Assembly: GCA_035344155.1 (NCBI GenBank)
Contig: DAORAL010000006.1
Coordinates: forward strand, 1 to 64,000
Reading direction: 5' to 3'
Source: UBA1845 sp002338715
Lineage (GTDB): Bacteria > Planctomycetota > Phycisphaerae > UBA1845
DNA: 64,000 nt
The position numbers and the translations under genes were made by a program. Position 1 is the first letter of the stretch. Each line of letters begins with the position of its first letter. This document shows, piece after piece, positions 25,943-34,933 of the stretch. The notes under the pieces were generated by a model. That model was given only the letters and a program-made list of their open reading frames with translations. It was not told the DNA's origin and did no database searches.

Positions 25943-26356
25943 ATGAGCCCAATTGAGGACAGCTTCGACGAACTGGTCAAGAGCATGGAAGCCGTGATGG
26001 GCAGCATGTCGAGCCCGCACTTCTTCAGTTCTTCCGGAAAGGATTCCTGGGACCCGAGGGTCAACGTCTATGAGGTACCGGGCCAAATCGTCATCTGCGT
26101 GGAGTTGGCTGGCATTCAACCGGGCGAGTTGGATGTGCAGGTCCATGAAGGGATTCTGCACATTCGTGGTCATCGTGGAAAACCAAACCTGCCCGACGAA
26201 GACGGCCCGGTGGGCGTTCATCTGATGGAAATCGATTCCGGAAAATTCCATCGCAAAATCCCGGTGCCCAGCGACATCAATTTCGATCAATGCAAAGCCA
26301 GTTACAAAAACGGATACGTCTGGATCAGCCTGCCCCGACAAGGCAGGACCGGCTAA
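25943..26356 (+). CDS. Small heat-shock protein (Hsp20/alpha-crystallin)
   Basis: The protein has 137 residues: a short N-terminal arm (1-35), the alpha-crystallin domain (about 36-130; VNVYEVPGQIVICVELAGIQ, LHIRGHRG, GKFHRKIPVPSDI, ASYKNGYVWISLP) and almost no C-terminal extension. The I/V-x-I tail motif that usually promotes oligomerisation is not visible after the domain, suggesting small assemblies. It holds unfolded proteins in the cytoplasm. The lon gene begins 77 bases downstream on the same strand, and the pair forms a sensible protein quality-control unit. Confidence 0.92.
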   Translation: MSPIEDSFDELVKSMEAVMGSMSSPHFFSSSGKDSWDPRVNVYEVPGQIVICVELAGIQPGELDVQVHEGILHIRGHRGKPNLPDEDGPVGVHLMEIDSGKFHRKIPVPSDINFDQCKASYKNGYVWISLPRQGRTG

Positions 26357-26433
26357 CAATCCGGCTGGGTGCGATCAAGCCAACTCGCCACACCGTGCCA
26401 TGACGCCCCGAGCAATACTGACAGGATTATTCG

Positions 26434-29091
26434 ATGACCGACGCCAAAGAATTTGAGCAGGAAGACAATACATCGGGACACTTCGCAGAGTCGAACGCCA
26501 CGCTTTCGATCGGACCTGACGGTGCCGATGCTGAACTGAGCGACAACGACGCGGAAGGTGATGATGAGAATCCCAAGATTCCTGAAAAGCTTCCGATCCT
26601 TCCGGTGCGCGACAATGTTTCGTTTCCCGGTACGGTCATGCCCATCAACGTCGGCCGGCAAAAGTCCAAGCGCGTTTTGGATCTCGCCCTCGCATCGGAT
26701 CGGATGATCGGCGTCTTTGCCCAGCGCGTTTCGGAAACCGAAGACCCTGGGCTCAACGACCTTTATCGCATCGGGACGGCGTGTCGCATCTTGAAGATGT
26801 TCAAGCTTCCCGACGGGACCGAAACGATCATCGTGCACGGTGTCGCCCGTGTCGGCATCGAAGAAATCACGCAGGAATCGCCCTACGTCGAAGCCCGCGT
26901 CAATCACCATGTCGACAAGGACGAAGAATCTACCGAGATCGACGCCCTCGTCCACAACGTGCGCCACTCAGCCGAACGCATTATGGAGCTTTCGCCCAGC
27001 GTCCCTGAAGAAGCCCGCATCGTCTTGGAAAATATCTCGTCACCGGGCGGGTTGGCCGACTTTCTCGCTGCAAACCTTTCGCTCTCGCTCGTCCACAAGC
27101 AGGAGTTGCTTGAGACGTTCGGCGTTCCGGAGCGACTTCGCAAAGTTTATCTGACGCTCTCTGGCCAATTGGAAGTGCTCGAGCTTTCCAACAAGCTCAA
27201 AGAGCAGGTCGGCGCGCAGATGGACAAATCGCAACGCGAGTATTACCTGCGAGAGCAGCTCAAGGCGATTCAATCGGAACTTGGGCAATCCGACGCACGC
27301 GGCAACGAACTCGACGCGCTGAAGAAAAAGGTCGAAGAAGCCAAGCTGCCGGAAGCTGCCGCCAAAGCAGCCGACCGCGAGCTTGAACGCTTGGGCATCA
27401 TCCCGCAGGCGTCGCCCGAATATTCTGTCGCCCTCGACTATGTCGAGTGGTTGGCGTCGCTGCCCTGGGAAGTCAGCACCGAAGACCAGTTTGATCTCGC
27501 CAAAGCCGAAGAGGTCCTCAACACCGATCACTACGGCCTGCAGAAAATCAAACGCCGCATCCTCGAATTCCTCGCGGTGCGGAAGCTGAATCCGGAAGGA
27601 CGCGGTTCGATTCTTTGTTTCGCCGGTCCGCCAGGGGTCGGTAAGACATCGCTCGGTCGCAGCATCGCACGAGCGCTCGGACGCAACTTCATTCGCATGT
27701 CGCTTGGCGGTGTGCGCGATGAATCCGAAATTCGCGGGCACCGGCGCACCTACGTCGGCGCAATGCCCGGCCGCATCATTCAGGAAATCAAAAAGTGCGG
27801 ATCGAACAATCCCGTGTTCATGCTCGACGAGATCGACAAGATCGGAAATGACTTTCGCGGCGATCCGGCATCGGCGATGCTTGAAGTGCTTGATCCGCAA
27901 CAGAACGACACGTTCACCGATCACTATCTCGACGTGCCGTTCGATCTGTCGGACGTGTTTTTCATTGCGACGGCCAACTACATGGAAGCCGTCCCCCACG
28001 CCCTCTACGACCGGATGGAAGTCATCACGCTGTCAAGTTACACGCAGCGGGAGAAACTGGAAATTGCCCGAAACTACCTCGTACCGCGGCAATTGATCGC
28101 CAACGGGTTGGCGGCAGACAAGATATCTTTCCAGGATGAAGCGTTGGTCGAAATCATCGCCGGCCACACCCGCGAGTCGGGCGTCCGCGAACTTGAGCGG
28201 CGCATCGGCGCGGTGTGTCGTGCGATCGCGGCGAAGACCGTCCGTGGTGATGTCGAGCGCATGCGGGTGACGGCGAAGACCGTCGAAAAAGAACTCGGCC
28301 CCGCTCAGTTTGAATCGGATATCGCGTCGACGGAAGGGCTTCCGGGGGTGGCCACCGGACTCGCCTTTACGCAGGTTGGCGGCGAGATTCTCTTTATCGA
28401 AGCCACCCGCATGCCCGGTCATGGTTCGATGACGCTCACGGGACAGGTGGGCGATGTCATGCGTGAAAGTGCACAAGCCGCCCACACTTTGATCCGTGCG
28501 CGGGCGCGAAGTTTGAAGGTTAAGCCCAGCGATATTTTCGAAACCGATATGCATGTGCATCTGCCAGCCGGCGCTGTCCCGAAAGACGGTCCGTCTGCAG
28601 GTACGGCGATGCTCGTCGCGATGATTTCGTGCCTCAAACAGAAAGCGATCGACCCGCGTATGGCCTTCACCGGCGAGATCACGCTTCGCGGCGCGGTCCT
28701 GCCAGTTGGCGGGATCAAAGAAAAATTTCTCGGTGCTCACCGCGCGGGGATTCGCAAGATCGTCATGCCCAAGGGCAACGTGAAAGACCTAGGCGAACTT
28801 CCCGAAGACGTGCGCAAGGAGATGACGTTCGTCCCTGTCACGCACATTGACGAAGTCATCACCGAAGCATTCAAGAAGGTGAAACTGAAGCGCAAAGCCA
28901 GCCCAGTCAAACGCACCATCGCCAAGAAGAGGACCGTCAAAAAACCTGCATCCAAGAAACCAACCAGCAGGAAAAGCCCCGCCCGGAAAAAGTCGAAGAA
29001 GTCGACGGGTAAGAAAAAGTCGACGGCCGGATCGAAGGCGAAAGCCAAAACGAAAGCCCGTAAGAAATCCCGACGTCGTGCGCCCAAGTAG
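26434..29091 (+). CDS. lon: ATP-dependent Lon protease with a basic C-terminal tail
   Basis: The protein has 885 residues against about 780-810 for typical Lon. An acidic N-terminal extension (1-50) precedes the LON substrate domain (LPILPVRDNVSFPGTVMP). The AAA+ module has Walker A GPPGVGKT (398-405) and Walker B VFMLDEIDKI. The protease domain has the catalytic dyad Ser721 (PKDGPSAGTA) and Lys764 (GGIKEK). From about residue 815 the chain continues as a 70-residue tail composed mainly of Lys, Arg, Ser, Ala and Pro, resembling histone H1 tails. Lon degrades damaged and regulatory proteins. A C-terminal tail is not needed for the fold and may bind DNA, RNA or polyphosphate; that is inference. 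Confidence 0.97.
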   Translation: MTDAKEFEQEDNTSGHFAESNATLSIGPDGADAELSDNDAEGDDENPKIPEKLPILPVRDNVSFPGTVMPINVGRQKSKRVLDLALASDRMIGVFAQRVSETEDPGLNDLYRIGTACRILKMFKLPDGTETIIVHGVARVGIEEITQESPYVEARVNHHVDKDEESTEIDALVHNVRHSAERIMELSPSVPEEARIVLENISSPGGLADFLAANLSLSLVHKQELLETFGVPERLRKVYLTLSGQLEVLELSNKLKEQVGAQMDKSQREYYLREQLKAIQSELGQSDARGNELDALKKKVEEAKLPEAAAKAADRELERLGIIPQASPEYSVALDYVEWLASLPWEVSTEDQFDLAKAEEVLNTDHYGLQKIKRRILEFLAVRKLNPEGRGSILCFAGPPGVGKTSLGRSIARALGRNFIRMSLGGVRDESEIRGHRRTYVGAMPGRIIQEIKKCGSNNPVFMLDEIDKIGNDFRGDPASAMLEVLDPQQNDTFTDHYLDVPFDLSDVFFIATANYMEAVPHALYDRMEVITLSSYTQREKLEIARNYLVPRQLIANGLAADKISFQDEALVEIIAGHTRESGVRELERRIGAVCRAIAAKTVRGDVERMRVTAKTVEKELGPAQFESDIASTEGLPGVATGLAFTQVGGEILFIEATRMPGHGSMTLTGQVGDVMRESAQAAHTLIRARARSLKVKPSDIFETDMHVHLPAGAVPKDGPSAGTAMLVAMISCLKQKAIDPRMAFTGEITLRGAVLPVGGIKEKFLGAHRAGIRKIVMPKGNVKDLGELPEDVRKEMTFVPVTHIDEVITEAFKKVKLKRKASPVKRTIAKKRTVKKPASKKPTSRKSPARKKSKKSTGKKKSTAGSKAKAKTKARKKSRRRAPK

Positions 29092-29157
29092 TCCGTACGG
29101 AATCGAGACGATCCGTCCGATCGCAATATTTCACGCCACTTTCCGACTCACCTGCAA

Positions 29158-30240
29158 ATGGTTCGGCTGATGAAACTCCCCATCCACAACGCCCCACTCG
29201 AAACGCAGCCGCTCCTTGGCGTCACGCAGCCTGACCTCGAAACATTGCTCGAACAATGGGGCGAAAAGAAATTCCGCGCGAAGCAAATCGTCGAGTGGAT
29301 TTACCTGCACCAGGTCGCGTCGATCGAGGAGATGACCAACCTCTCGAAATCACTGCGCGAAAAATTGACCGGTACGTTTCACCTGTTTGAATCCCACGTG
29401 CTAACCGAATCGATCGCCACGGATGGCACGCGCAAACTGCTGCTCTCCTGGTCGGACGGTCAGACCACCGAATGCGTGCTGATTCCCGGTGACAATCGCA
29501 GGACGGCCTGCATTTCGACGCAGGTGGGGTGCCCCGTTGGATGCGTGTTTTGTGCGAGTGGGCTGGAGGGTGTAAAGCGCAACCTCAATGCCGGTCAGAT
29601 CGTTGAGCAGGTCATGCGGTTAAAACGACTTTGCGAACCCGAACACCGATTGTCGAACGTGGTCTTCATGGGGTTGGGCGAACCGCTTGCCAACTACGAC
29701 AACACGATTGCGGCCCTTCGACTGATCAACGGTTGCGTCGGTATCGGCGCCCGCAAGATCACCGTCAGCACGGTTGGATTGCCCAAACAGATGCGCCGCC
29801 TTGCCGACGAACAATTGCAGTTCACGCTCGCCCTGTCGCTGCACGCCCCCACCGACGAACTTCGCAAGCAATTGATCCCCTGGGCGGAAGGCGTCACCAT
29901 CGCCGAACTGACCGATGCGGCCCAGCATTACTTTGAGCGCACCGGGCGCGAAGTCACGCTCGAATATGTTTTGCTCGCAGACGTCAACGACGCACCCGAA
30001 CATGCGAAGCAAGTGGCCAGCATTTGTCGAAAGATGCGGGCCAACGTGAACCTGATTCTCTACAACCCGGTGCCCGATCTCCCCTATCGCCGCCCCACCG
30101 ATGCGCATGCACGTCAGTTTCTGACGACGCTGAAAGACAACGGGGTCAACGCGCACCTGCGCCCGAGTCGCGGCTTGGATATTGATAGTGCGTGCGGGCA
30201 ACTGCGACGTCGCAATGAACAAGAATCGCAGTCAGGCTAG
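29158..30240 (+). CDS. rlmN: 23S rRNA A2503 / tRNA A37 C2-methyltransferase RlmN
   Basis: The protein has 360 residues from ATG 29158 (ATG 29170 also possible). It is a radical-SAM enzyme that methylates C2 of adenine in 23S rRNA and some tRNAs. The iron-sulfur ligands are C125, C129 and C132 (GCPVGCVFC), SAM-binding FMGLGEPLANY follows, and the methyl-carrying cysteine C346 sits in DSACGQL near the end. The N-terminal RNA-binding helical domain is normal (FRAKQIVEWIY). It follows lon on the same strand by 66 bases, but no functional link is implied. Confidence 0.96.
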   Translation: MVRLMKLPIHNAPLETQPLLGVTQPDLETLLEQWGEKKFRAKQIVEWIYLHQVASIEEMTNLSKSLREKLTGTFHLFESHVLTESIATDGTRKLLLSWSDGQTTECVLIPGDNRRTACISTQVGCPVGCVFCASGLEGVKRNLNAGQIVEQVMRLKRLCEPEHRLSNVVFMGLGEPLANYDNTIAALRLINGCVGIGARKITVSTVGLPKQMRRLADEQLQFTLALSLHAPTDELRKQLIPWAEGVTIAELTDAAQHYFERTGREVTLEYVLLADVNDAPEHAKQVASICRKMRANVNLILYNPVPDLPYRRPTDAHARQFLTTLKDNGVNAHLRPSRGLDIDSACGQLRRRNEQESQSG

Positions 30241-30419
30241 ACGTGAAGGCGATCAAAGTAACTGCCGCTTCAATGCCTCGACACATTTCTTGAAGCGCCT
30301 ACAGTGTTCTGATAGCGTGTATTGTCGTTGATCTATCTTGAACAATCAGCGAAGTCCCGGGCCGACAATCACAACGCTTTGGCGATGAATCCCAACCACC
30401 AAAATTGAAAGGCAACGCC

Positions 30420-30887
30420 ATGACCGCACCCATCCCACCAGGACACGAAGGTTTGATTCCGCACCTCGTCGTCAACAATGCGATTGAAGCAATGGAGTTT
30501 TATCGCAAAGCATTCGGCGCCGACGAAATCTGCCGCATGCCCTCACCCGATGGCACCAAACTCATGCACGCTGAAATGAAGATCAATGGAAGTATCTTCT
30601 ATCTCTGCGACGACTTCCCCGAAATGTGTGGCGGCAAATCGCGAAACCCACTCGCACTTGGCGGCACGCCGATCAACATCCACATGTACGTCGAAGATTG
30701 CGATGCCGCCATCGAGAAAGCCGCCAACAACGGTGCTGTCGTGGCCATGCCCGCTGCAGACATGTTCTGGGGCGATCGATACGGCATGGTCAGCGACCCG
30801 TACGGACACACGTGGTCATTCGCGACGCACAAGAAAGACATGACCCCAGAAGAAATGGCACAAGCGGCCAGCAAGGCCTTCGGGTAG
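30420..30887 (+). CDS. VOC-superfamily (PhnB-like) protein
   Basis: The protein has 155 residues from ATG 30420. It has two beta-alpha-beta-beta-beta halves of the vicinal oxygen chelate fold: IPHLVVNNAIEAMEFYRKAF at the start, MHAEMKINGSIFYLCDDFP, then INIHMYVEDCDAAIEKA and DRYGMVSDPYGHTWSFATH at the end. The last motif is typical of PhnB/YfdP-like dioxygenase or bleomycin-resistance relatives. A longer TTG frame from 30405 adds only five residues. The ligand or substrate is unknown. Confidence 0.88.
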   Translation: MTAPIPPGHEGLIPHLVVNNAIEAMEFYRKAFGADEICRMPSPDGTKLMHAEMKINGSIFYLCDDFPEMCGGKSRNPLALGGTPINIHMYVEDCDAAIEKAANNGAVVAMPAADMFWGDRYGMVSDPYGHTWSFATHKKDMTPEEMAQAASKAFG

Positions 30888-30936
30888 ACGCAACCACGTC
30901 AAGCAATCATTCAAACCACGCGTCGTCGCGTTTCGG

Positions 30937-32583
30937 CTAATCGAGTTTGGTTTCAGCCTCGGTTGCCCGGATCGCGATGACGCGTTGGTCCGTATAGGTC
31001 TGCCCAAACATGTCGGTCGTGCGCACCTGAATCAGGTGACTGCCCAGTGATGCGTTCTCCGGCAGGTTGGCTGTCCAAATGTGCTCCGACTTGATGATTT
31101 TGGGCATCTTCCGAGCAAGATCGCCGAGCCGTTCCTCGCGTTTTTTCATGTCCAGGTAATACGGGTCGTCGCGTTCCACCTGCGTCATCGGCATCCATTC
31201 GCCATCTTCATCCAGGCGCATTTCAACCTTGGATCGCACCGTACCGGCGAACACGTTGACGATGATTTCGGTCTTGCTTGCGTTGGCGGCTGTCACTTCA
31301 TCGGGTGCGTAGATCGTCATTTGATGGTCGACGGGTCGGCGGGCGGCTTTGAAACGAATCGAGTAATCGCTGCCGTCGAAGGTGATGATCGAGTAGCCGT
31401 TGGGAGCGCCGTCGCGCATGGTTGTGTGCGGGATGTTTTCCTCATCGAGTTCGCCTTTCCACCAACTGCCGCTGGTTGTCGCGTTGACGAAATGGTGGTG
31501 CCCTTCGCTTTCGTCATGTGCGTGTTCATGCGAATGTTCATGATCGCCGCCGAGGAAGTGATGGTGTTGAACGTGGCGATGAGCCGACATGCTGAACGTG
31601 TGGGGCCGACCTTCCAACAGCGCCAGAAGCTTGCCGTGATCGCGCACGTCGTCGAGCGGGATGTGCATCATCATCACGACAAGCCGATCCTTCGGAACCG
31701 TCTTCAAATCGTTCTCGACGAATTTCAGCTGCGCTTCGCCGATCTCCCCGCGATACCCGCCCTTCTTACGCTTCAGTTGCTCAGCCGTCATCCAAAGCAC
31801 GTCGTCCAGCGCGATGAAGTGCACCTTGCCCCAGTTGAAGGCGTAGTGCGAAGGTCCGTAGACGCGCTCGTAGGTTTCGTCTGAATACTTGTCGTCTGAC
31901 GCGTCGAAGTTGAGATCGTGGTTGCCGATGACGCTGTACCACGGCAGTCCGACGTGACCGATCACTTCGTTGACCGTTTGAAACAGGTCGAGTTTGTTGC
32001 CGACGATGTCGCCGAGTGACACGCCGAACGACGCATCGTATCCGACCAACTCTTCAACGATGTCGTGGGCCAGATAGTAAACATCCTGTTTCGATGCCGG
32101 CTGGGGATCGCCAAACAAAATTGCGCGGAAGCGCTTCGGCTCATCCTGACGACACAGCGGGAAATCAACCGAGTCGGGAAGCGGTCCGGTCGGTTCGACG
32201 CCGGCGAATTCCAGCGACGGCGAACCATTGGGTTTGTGGACGTAATAGAAACGCGGTGAATTCTGCACGCTGAGCGGCGTCATCCAACCACTCGGTTTGA
32301 TCACGAAGATGACGGTGTCGTCGGTGACAGGAATGGTGTAGCGGCCGCGGTTGTCGGTGACGACGACGTCCGTACCGTTGGAGACACTCACGCCGTGAAT
32401 CCCCGGTTCGCCCGCGTCCCGCCGACCATTGCTGTTGCGATCATTGAACACGACGCCAACGGCCTGCTGACCGGTCTCGGTGCTTTGCCCGTCTGAATTA
32501 AAGCCCAACTTTTGATCGCTGGAGCAACCGCCAAACACACCAACTCCGACCAGCACGACGACACTCGCAATGATTTGCCTCAA
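30937..32583 (-). CDS. Lipoprotein calcineurin-like phosphoesterase
   Basis: The protein has 548 residues. A lipoprotein signal ends in GVFGGC (Cys20). Residues about 40-130 form a SdrD-B/CarboxypepD-like beta domain (GVVFNDRNSNGRRDAGEPG). The phosphoesterase core follows with FGDPQ, GDIVGN, GNHD, MMHIPLD and SAHRHVQHH as metal-site motifs; the usual GHxH is SAHRH. Directly after is a His/Glu/Asp-rich loop (GGDHEHSHEHAHDESEGHHH) that could bind extra metal. The C-terminal third is a beta-sandwich often seen in this group. It probably cleaves a phosphoester in the periplasm; substrate unknown. The gene is divergent from the amphi-Trp gene and convergent with the VOC gene. Confidence 0.9.
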   Translation of the reverse strand: MRQIIASVVVLVGVGVFGGCSSDQKLGFNSDGQSTETGQQAVGVVFNDRNSNGRRDAGEPGIHGVSVSNGTDVVVTDNRGRYTIPVTDDTVIFVIKPSGWMTPLSVQNSPRFYYVHKPNGSPSLEFAGVEPTGPLPDSVDFPLCRQDEPKRFRAILFGDPQPASKQDVYYLAHDIVEELVGYDASFGVSLGDIVGNKLDLFQTVNEVIGHVGLPWYSVIGNHDLNFDASDDKYSDETYERVYGPSHYAFNWGKVHFIALDDVLWMTAEQLKRKKGGYRGEIGEAQLKFVENDLKTVPKDRLVVMMMHIPLDDVRDHGKLLALLEGRPHTFSMSAHRHVQHHHFLGGDHEHSHEHAHDESEGHHHFVNATTSGSWWKGELDEENIPHTTMRDGAPNGYSIITFDGSDYSIRFKAARRPVDHQMTIYAPDEVTAANASKTEIIVNVFAGTVRSKVEMRLDEDGEWMPMTQVERDDPYYLDMKKREERLGDLARKMPKIIKSEHIWTANLPENASLGSHLIQVRTTDMFGQTYTDQRVIAIRATEAETKLD

Positions 32584-33081
32584 GGGTCATTCCTCCTAAG
32601 CTCTTCGGGCGCTTGCATCTACGAGCCGAATCGTTTGCACAATTGGCTCGAAGTGTAGGTTCGTTCGCACCGCAGACTACTGCAGTTGGGTCGCGTTTCA
32701 AGTTTGGTTTTGATGAAGCCTGTATTCACAGCGCGGCGCATATACAAGTGGTTATGCCGGATATTCTTAGCGCAATCTTAGCGCTTTCGCAACTCGGGAA
32801 CTTGAAATCGAACGACACAGTTCCATTGTCATTGCGACTGGCAAATTGCCCGCATTCAATACCGGAACCTCGGGATTCTTGCAGTCATTCGGTGCATTCG
32901 ACCACGGGCGTTCGCAGCGATGCGATCTTGCCGTTGACTTGTGAATTGTGATAGCATGATTAAGGTCACGTCGTTGGAGGATCAATCCTGTCTTAGCTGA
33001 GGACCGAAGCGGTTTGCACCGTTGGGCTGGGCAGCGATTAGTCAGCGGAAGGACCCGCATCACCCTGATTGAGGAAGCGCG
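32584..33081. other. Non-coding divergent promoter region ahead of the GAK-like cluster
   Basis: These 498 bases separate the minus-strand phosphoesterase from the first amphi-Trp gene. I find no believable protein in them. A GGAGG at about 32976-32980 is too far (about 100 nt) to serve the amphi-Trp gene, which instead uses GAGGAAG close to its ATG. This is the likely location of the cluster promoter, but I cannot point to a convincing -10/-35 pair. Confidence 0.45.
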
Positions 33082-33411
33082 ATGAATAAGAAAGACGTCA
33101 GCTTGAAAGGCACCGTCGCACTGAACGATGCGGTGGAACACCTTGAAAACCTGGTTGCGTGCCTGAAGGCAGGCAAGGTCTGCATCCAGAATTGCTCAGA
33201 CCACGTCACCCTCGAACCGCAAAAACAAGTCAAGCTCGAAGTGTCGGCTGGCCAACGCGAATCGAAGGAATCGCTTTCCTTGAAACTGTCGTGGCACAAA
33301 GACACTTCGGACGACAACGGATTGGCATTGCGAATCTCGACCGACGAGCCGGTGGAGGCTGAAGACGATGCCGAAACTGTAGCCGCCGGTACCGAGTCGG
33401 ATCCGCACTGA
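33082..33411 (+). CDS. Amphi-Trp domain small protein 1
   Basis: The protein has 109 residues: helix (LNDAVEHLENLVACLKAGKVCI), a beta section, then an amphipathic strand LSLKLSWHKD with the single tryptophan, followed by an acidic C-terminus. This order and the lone Trp in the last amphipathic strand match the family called amphi-Trp, known from comparative genomics as an accessory of the GAK system. No enzymatic motif is present, so a binding or carrier role is likely. GAGGAAG precedes the ATG. A second, similar protein is encoded at 34934, supporting the assignment. Confidence 0.75.
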   Translation: MNKKDVSLKGTVALNDAVEHLENLVACLKAGKVCIQNCSDHVTLEPQKQVKLEVSAGQRESKESLSLKLSWHKDTSDDNGLALRISTDEPVEAEDDAETVAAGTESDPH

Positions 33412-33714
33412 AGGTCAAGTCGCGCGGAAGGCCTCGACCGGAAAGAAGCGCCAAAGCGTCCGAAAACAACAGGCAGCAAGGGATTGGTTCTTCATTTCGC
33501 CGGCGGAACGATAAGCTCCGGTCGACGCAGTGACGATACTGTGGATGACGTCGGAGTCGATCGCATCCGCCCGATCATCGCGGAATCGAAAAGTGCGCTC
33601 GCACCCGACAATCAAGTGGCTCCTCGTGACCATCGTGCTTGCGACCACGTCCAAACTGAAACACCCTCACAGACAGGGCCTGGGATACGCGTTTCTGAGA
33701 AACGCTCAGAACCA
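33412..33714. other. Interval between amphi-Trp 1 and the PHP-like gene
   Basis: In this 303-base gap the downstream frame stays open back to 33484, but the translated extension is rich in Arg, Asp and Ser without secondary-structure character, so it is treated as untranslated. A palindromic GTTTCTGAGAAAC lies at 33691-33703, close to the chosen start. No terminator is visible, so read-through from the amphi-Trp gene is plausible. Confidence 0.4.
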
Positions 33715-34878
33715 ATGACGAACCTAAGCACCGAACAACAATTCAACTCATTTGACCCTTCCGACCACCTCGACCTGACCGACTGGGATGTCGCGACCTA
33801 TCGCCAACTGATTTCGGAGAAGCTCACGCCGGAGCAGATTGAGCGGATCGTGGTTCCGCCGGCAGTTTATCCGAAGCAAAAATCAGTACTCGCGGTTCAC
33901 TGGCACCCGGAAATCGTGCCGATGGACCTGATCCGCCGGCGCATCGACGCGACATTTCCGAACCGCATCGAAGAACTGGCGATCCCAACGCAGCACAACA
34001 TTCTGACGACCTTTGATGACTTCACCGGCGTGGAGGTGGACTGCTATGCCCGGGAATTCAACCGCAAGGTTCAGTTGCTGATTCACTTTGAGAACTCGCG
34101 GGTCGCCAGCGCCGACGTGTTTCGCCACATGTTGGCCCACACGTTCAAATACCGCTCGCGGCAGCTCTTTGACTTCATCGATACGATCATTGATCCGGCG
34201 TACGACCAGCATTTTCAGCACGCCGTCTCCAAGACGGGGGCAACCGACGAAGTCATCCAATTCGTCAAACACAACACGCTGCGGTTGTTCCAATTGTTCC
34301 AGCAGTTCGAATCGGAAACACCGCCAAGTTCCATCAAGAACAAGCTCTTGACGCACTACTTCGACGCGCTGCAAGATCACTACGATGGGCGGCGGATCGC
34401 CCAGGCCAAGGCATTGCTAAAAGCCGTCAAGAAAGTGGTCAAAGCCAATTTCAACCTCGAGTATTTCTACGAGGATCGCGAGGTCATCGAAGAGGTGCGG
34501 TCGCTTGGCGGCGGAATCGTCATCCCCCACCCGGAACAGTTTTGGCCGATCCTCCTCGGCGACTATGACGTCGATGGTTACGAAGTGTGGAACCCGCAAT
34601 CGCAGGAGTACACTGAGTTTCTGATTAACGTCGTCAATCGCGAGAACAAAGCCCGGGCCAACACCAGTCGGCGTCCCTTGCTGATCTTCATGGGCGACGA
34701 TTGCCACATGGGCGAAAAGGTCAAAGAACCAAGGCATCAGGACGCCGAAAAAGCCGGACGCGAAATCGGCGTGCAACATGCCTGGGATGATCTTGCGATT
34801 CGAAAGAGTCTGATCACTGCTGGCGCCGACCGCCATCTCGTGATCAACGCCTATCGCGAATTATTAACTTCACCTTAA
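33715..34878 (+). CDS. PHP-like metal-dependent hydrolase, cluster-associated
   Basis: The protein has 387 residues from ATG 33715. I do not recognise a named family, but the spacing of motifs is that of PHP phosphoesterases: H62-x-H64 in a strand (LAVHWHPE), H272 in GGGIVIPHPEQF followed by a GYEVWNP strand, and D329-x-H331 in FMGDDCHMGE near the end. Between them is a helical region (about 150-250) with many His and Phe. A metal-dependent phosphoesterase or nuclease activity is inferred, not shown. It lies 55 nt before amphi-Trp 2 and in the same direction as the kinase and ATP-grasp genes, so it probably belongs to the same pathway. The ribosome site is weak. Confidence 0.6.
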   Translation: MTNLSTEQQFNSFDPSDHLDLTDWDVATYRQLISEKLTPEQIERIVVPPAVYPKQKSVLAVHWHPEIVPMDLIRRRIDATFPNRIEELAIPTQHNILTTFDDFTGVEVDCYAREFNRKVQLLIHFENSRVASADVFRHMLAHTFKYRSRQLFDFIDTIIDPAYDQHFQHAVSKTGATDEVIQFVKHNTLRLFQLFQQFESETPPSSIKNKLLTHYFDALQDHYDGRRIAQAKALLKAVKKVVKANFNLEYFYEDREVIEEVRSLGGGIVIPHPEQFWPILLGDYDVDGYEVWNPQSQEYTEFLINVVNRENKARANTSRRPLLIFMGDDCHMGEKVKEPRHQDAEKAGREIGVQHAWDDLAIRKSLITAGADRHLVINAYRELLTSP

Positions 34879-34933
34879 CGAAACATCGCGGGCCAATCGC
34901 CGCAATCAATGTTACCATCAGCAAAGAATCGAC

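Noticed and set aside
33484..33714. Longer N-terminus for the PHP-like protein
   Set aside because: The added 77 residues lack structure and overlap a palindrome; ATG 33715 gives a compact start.
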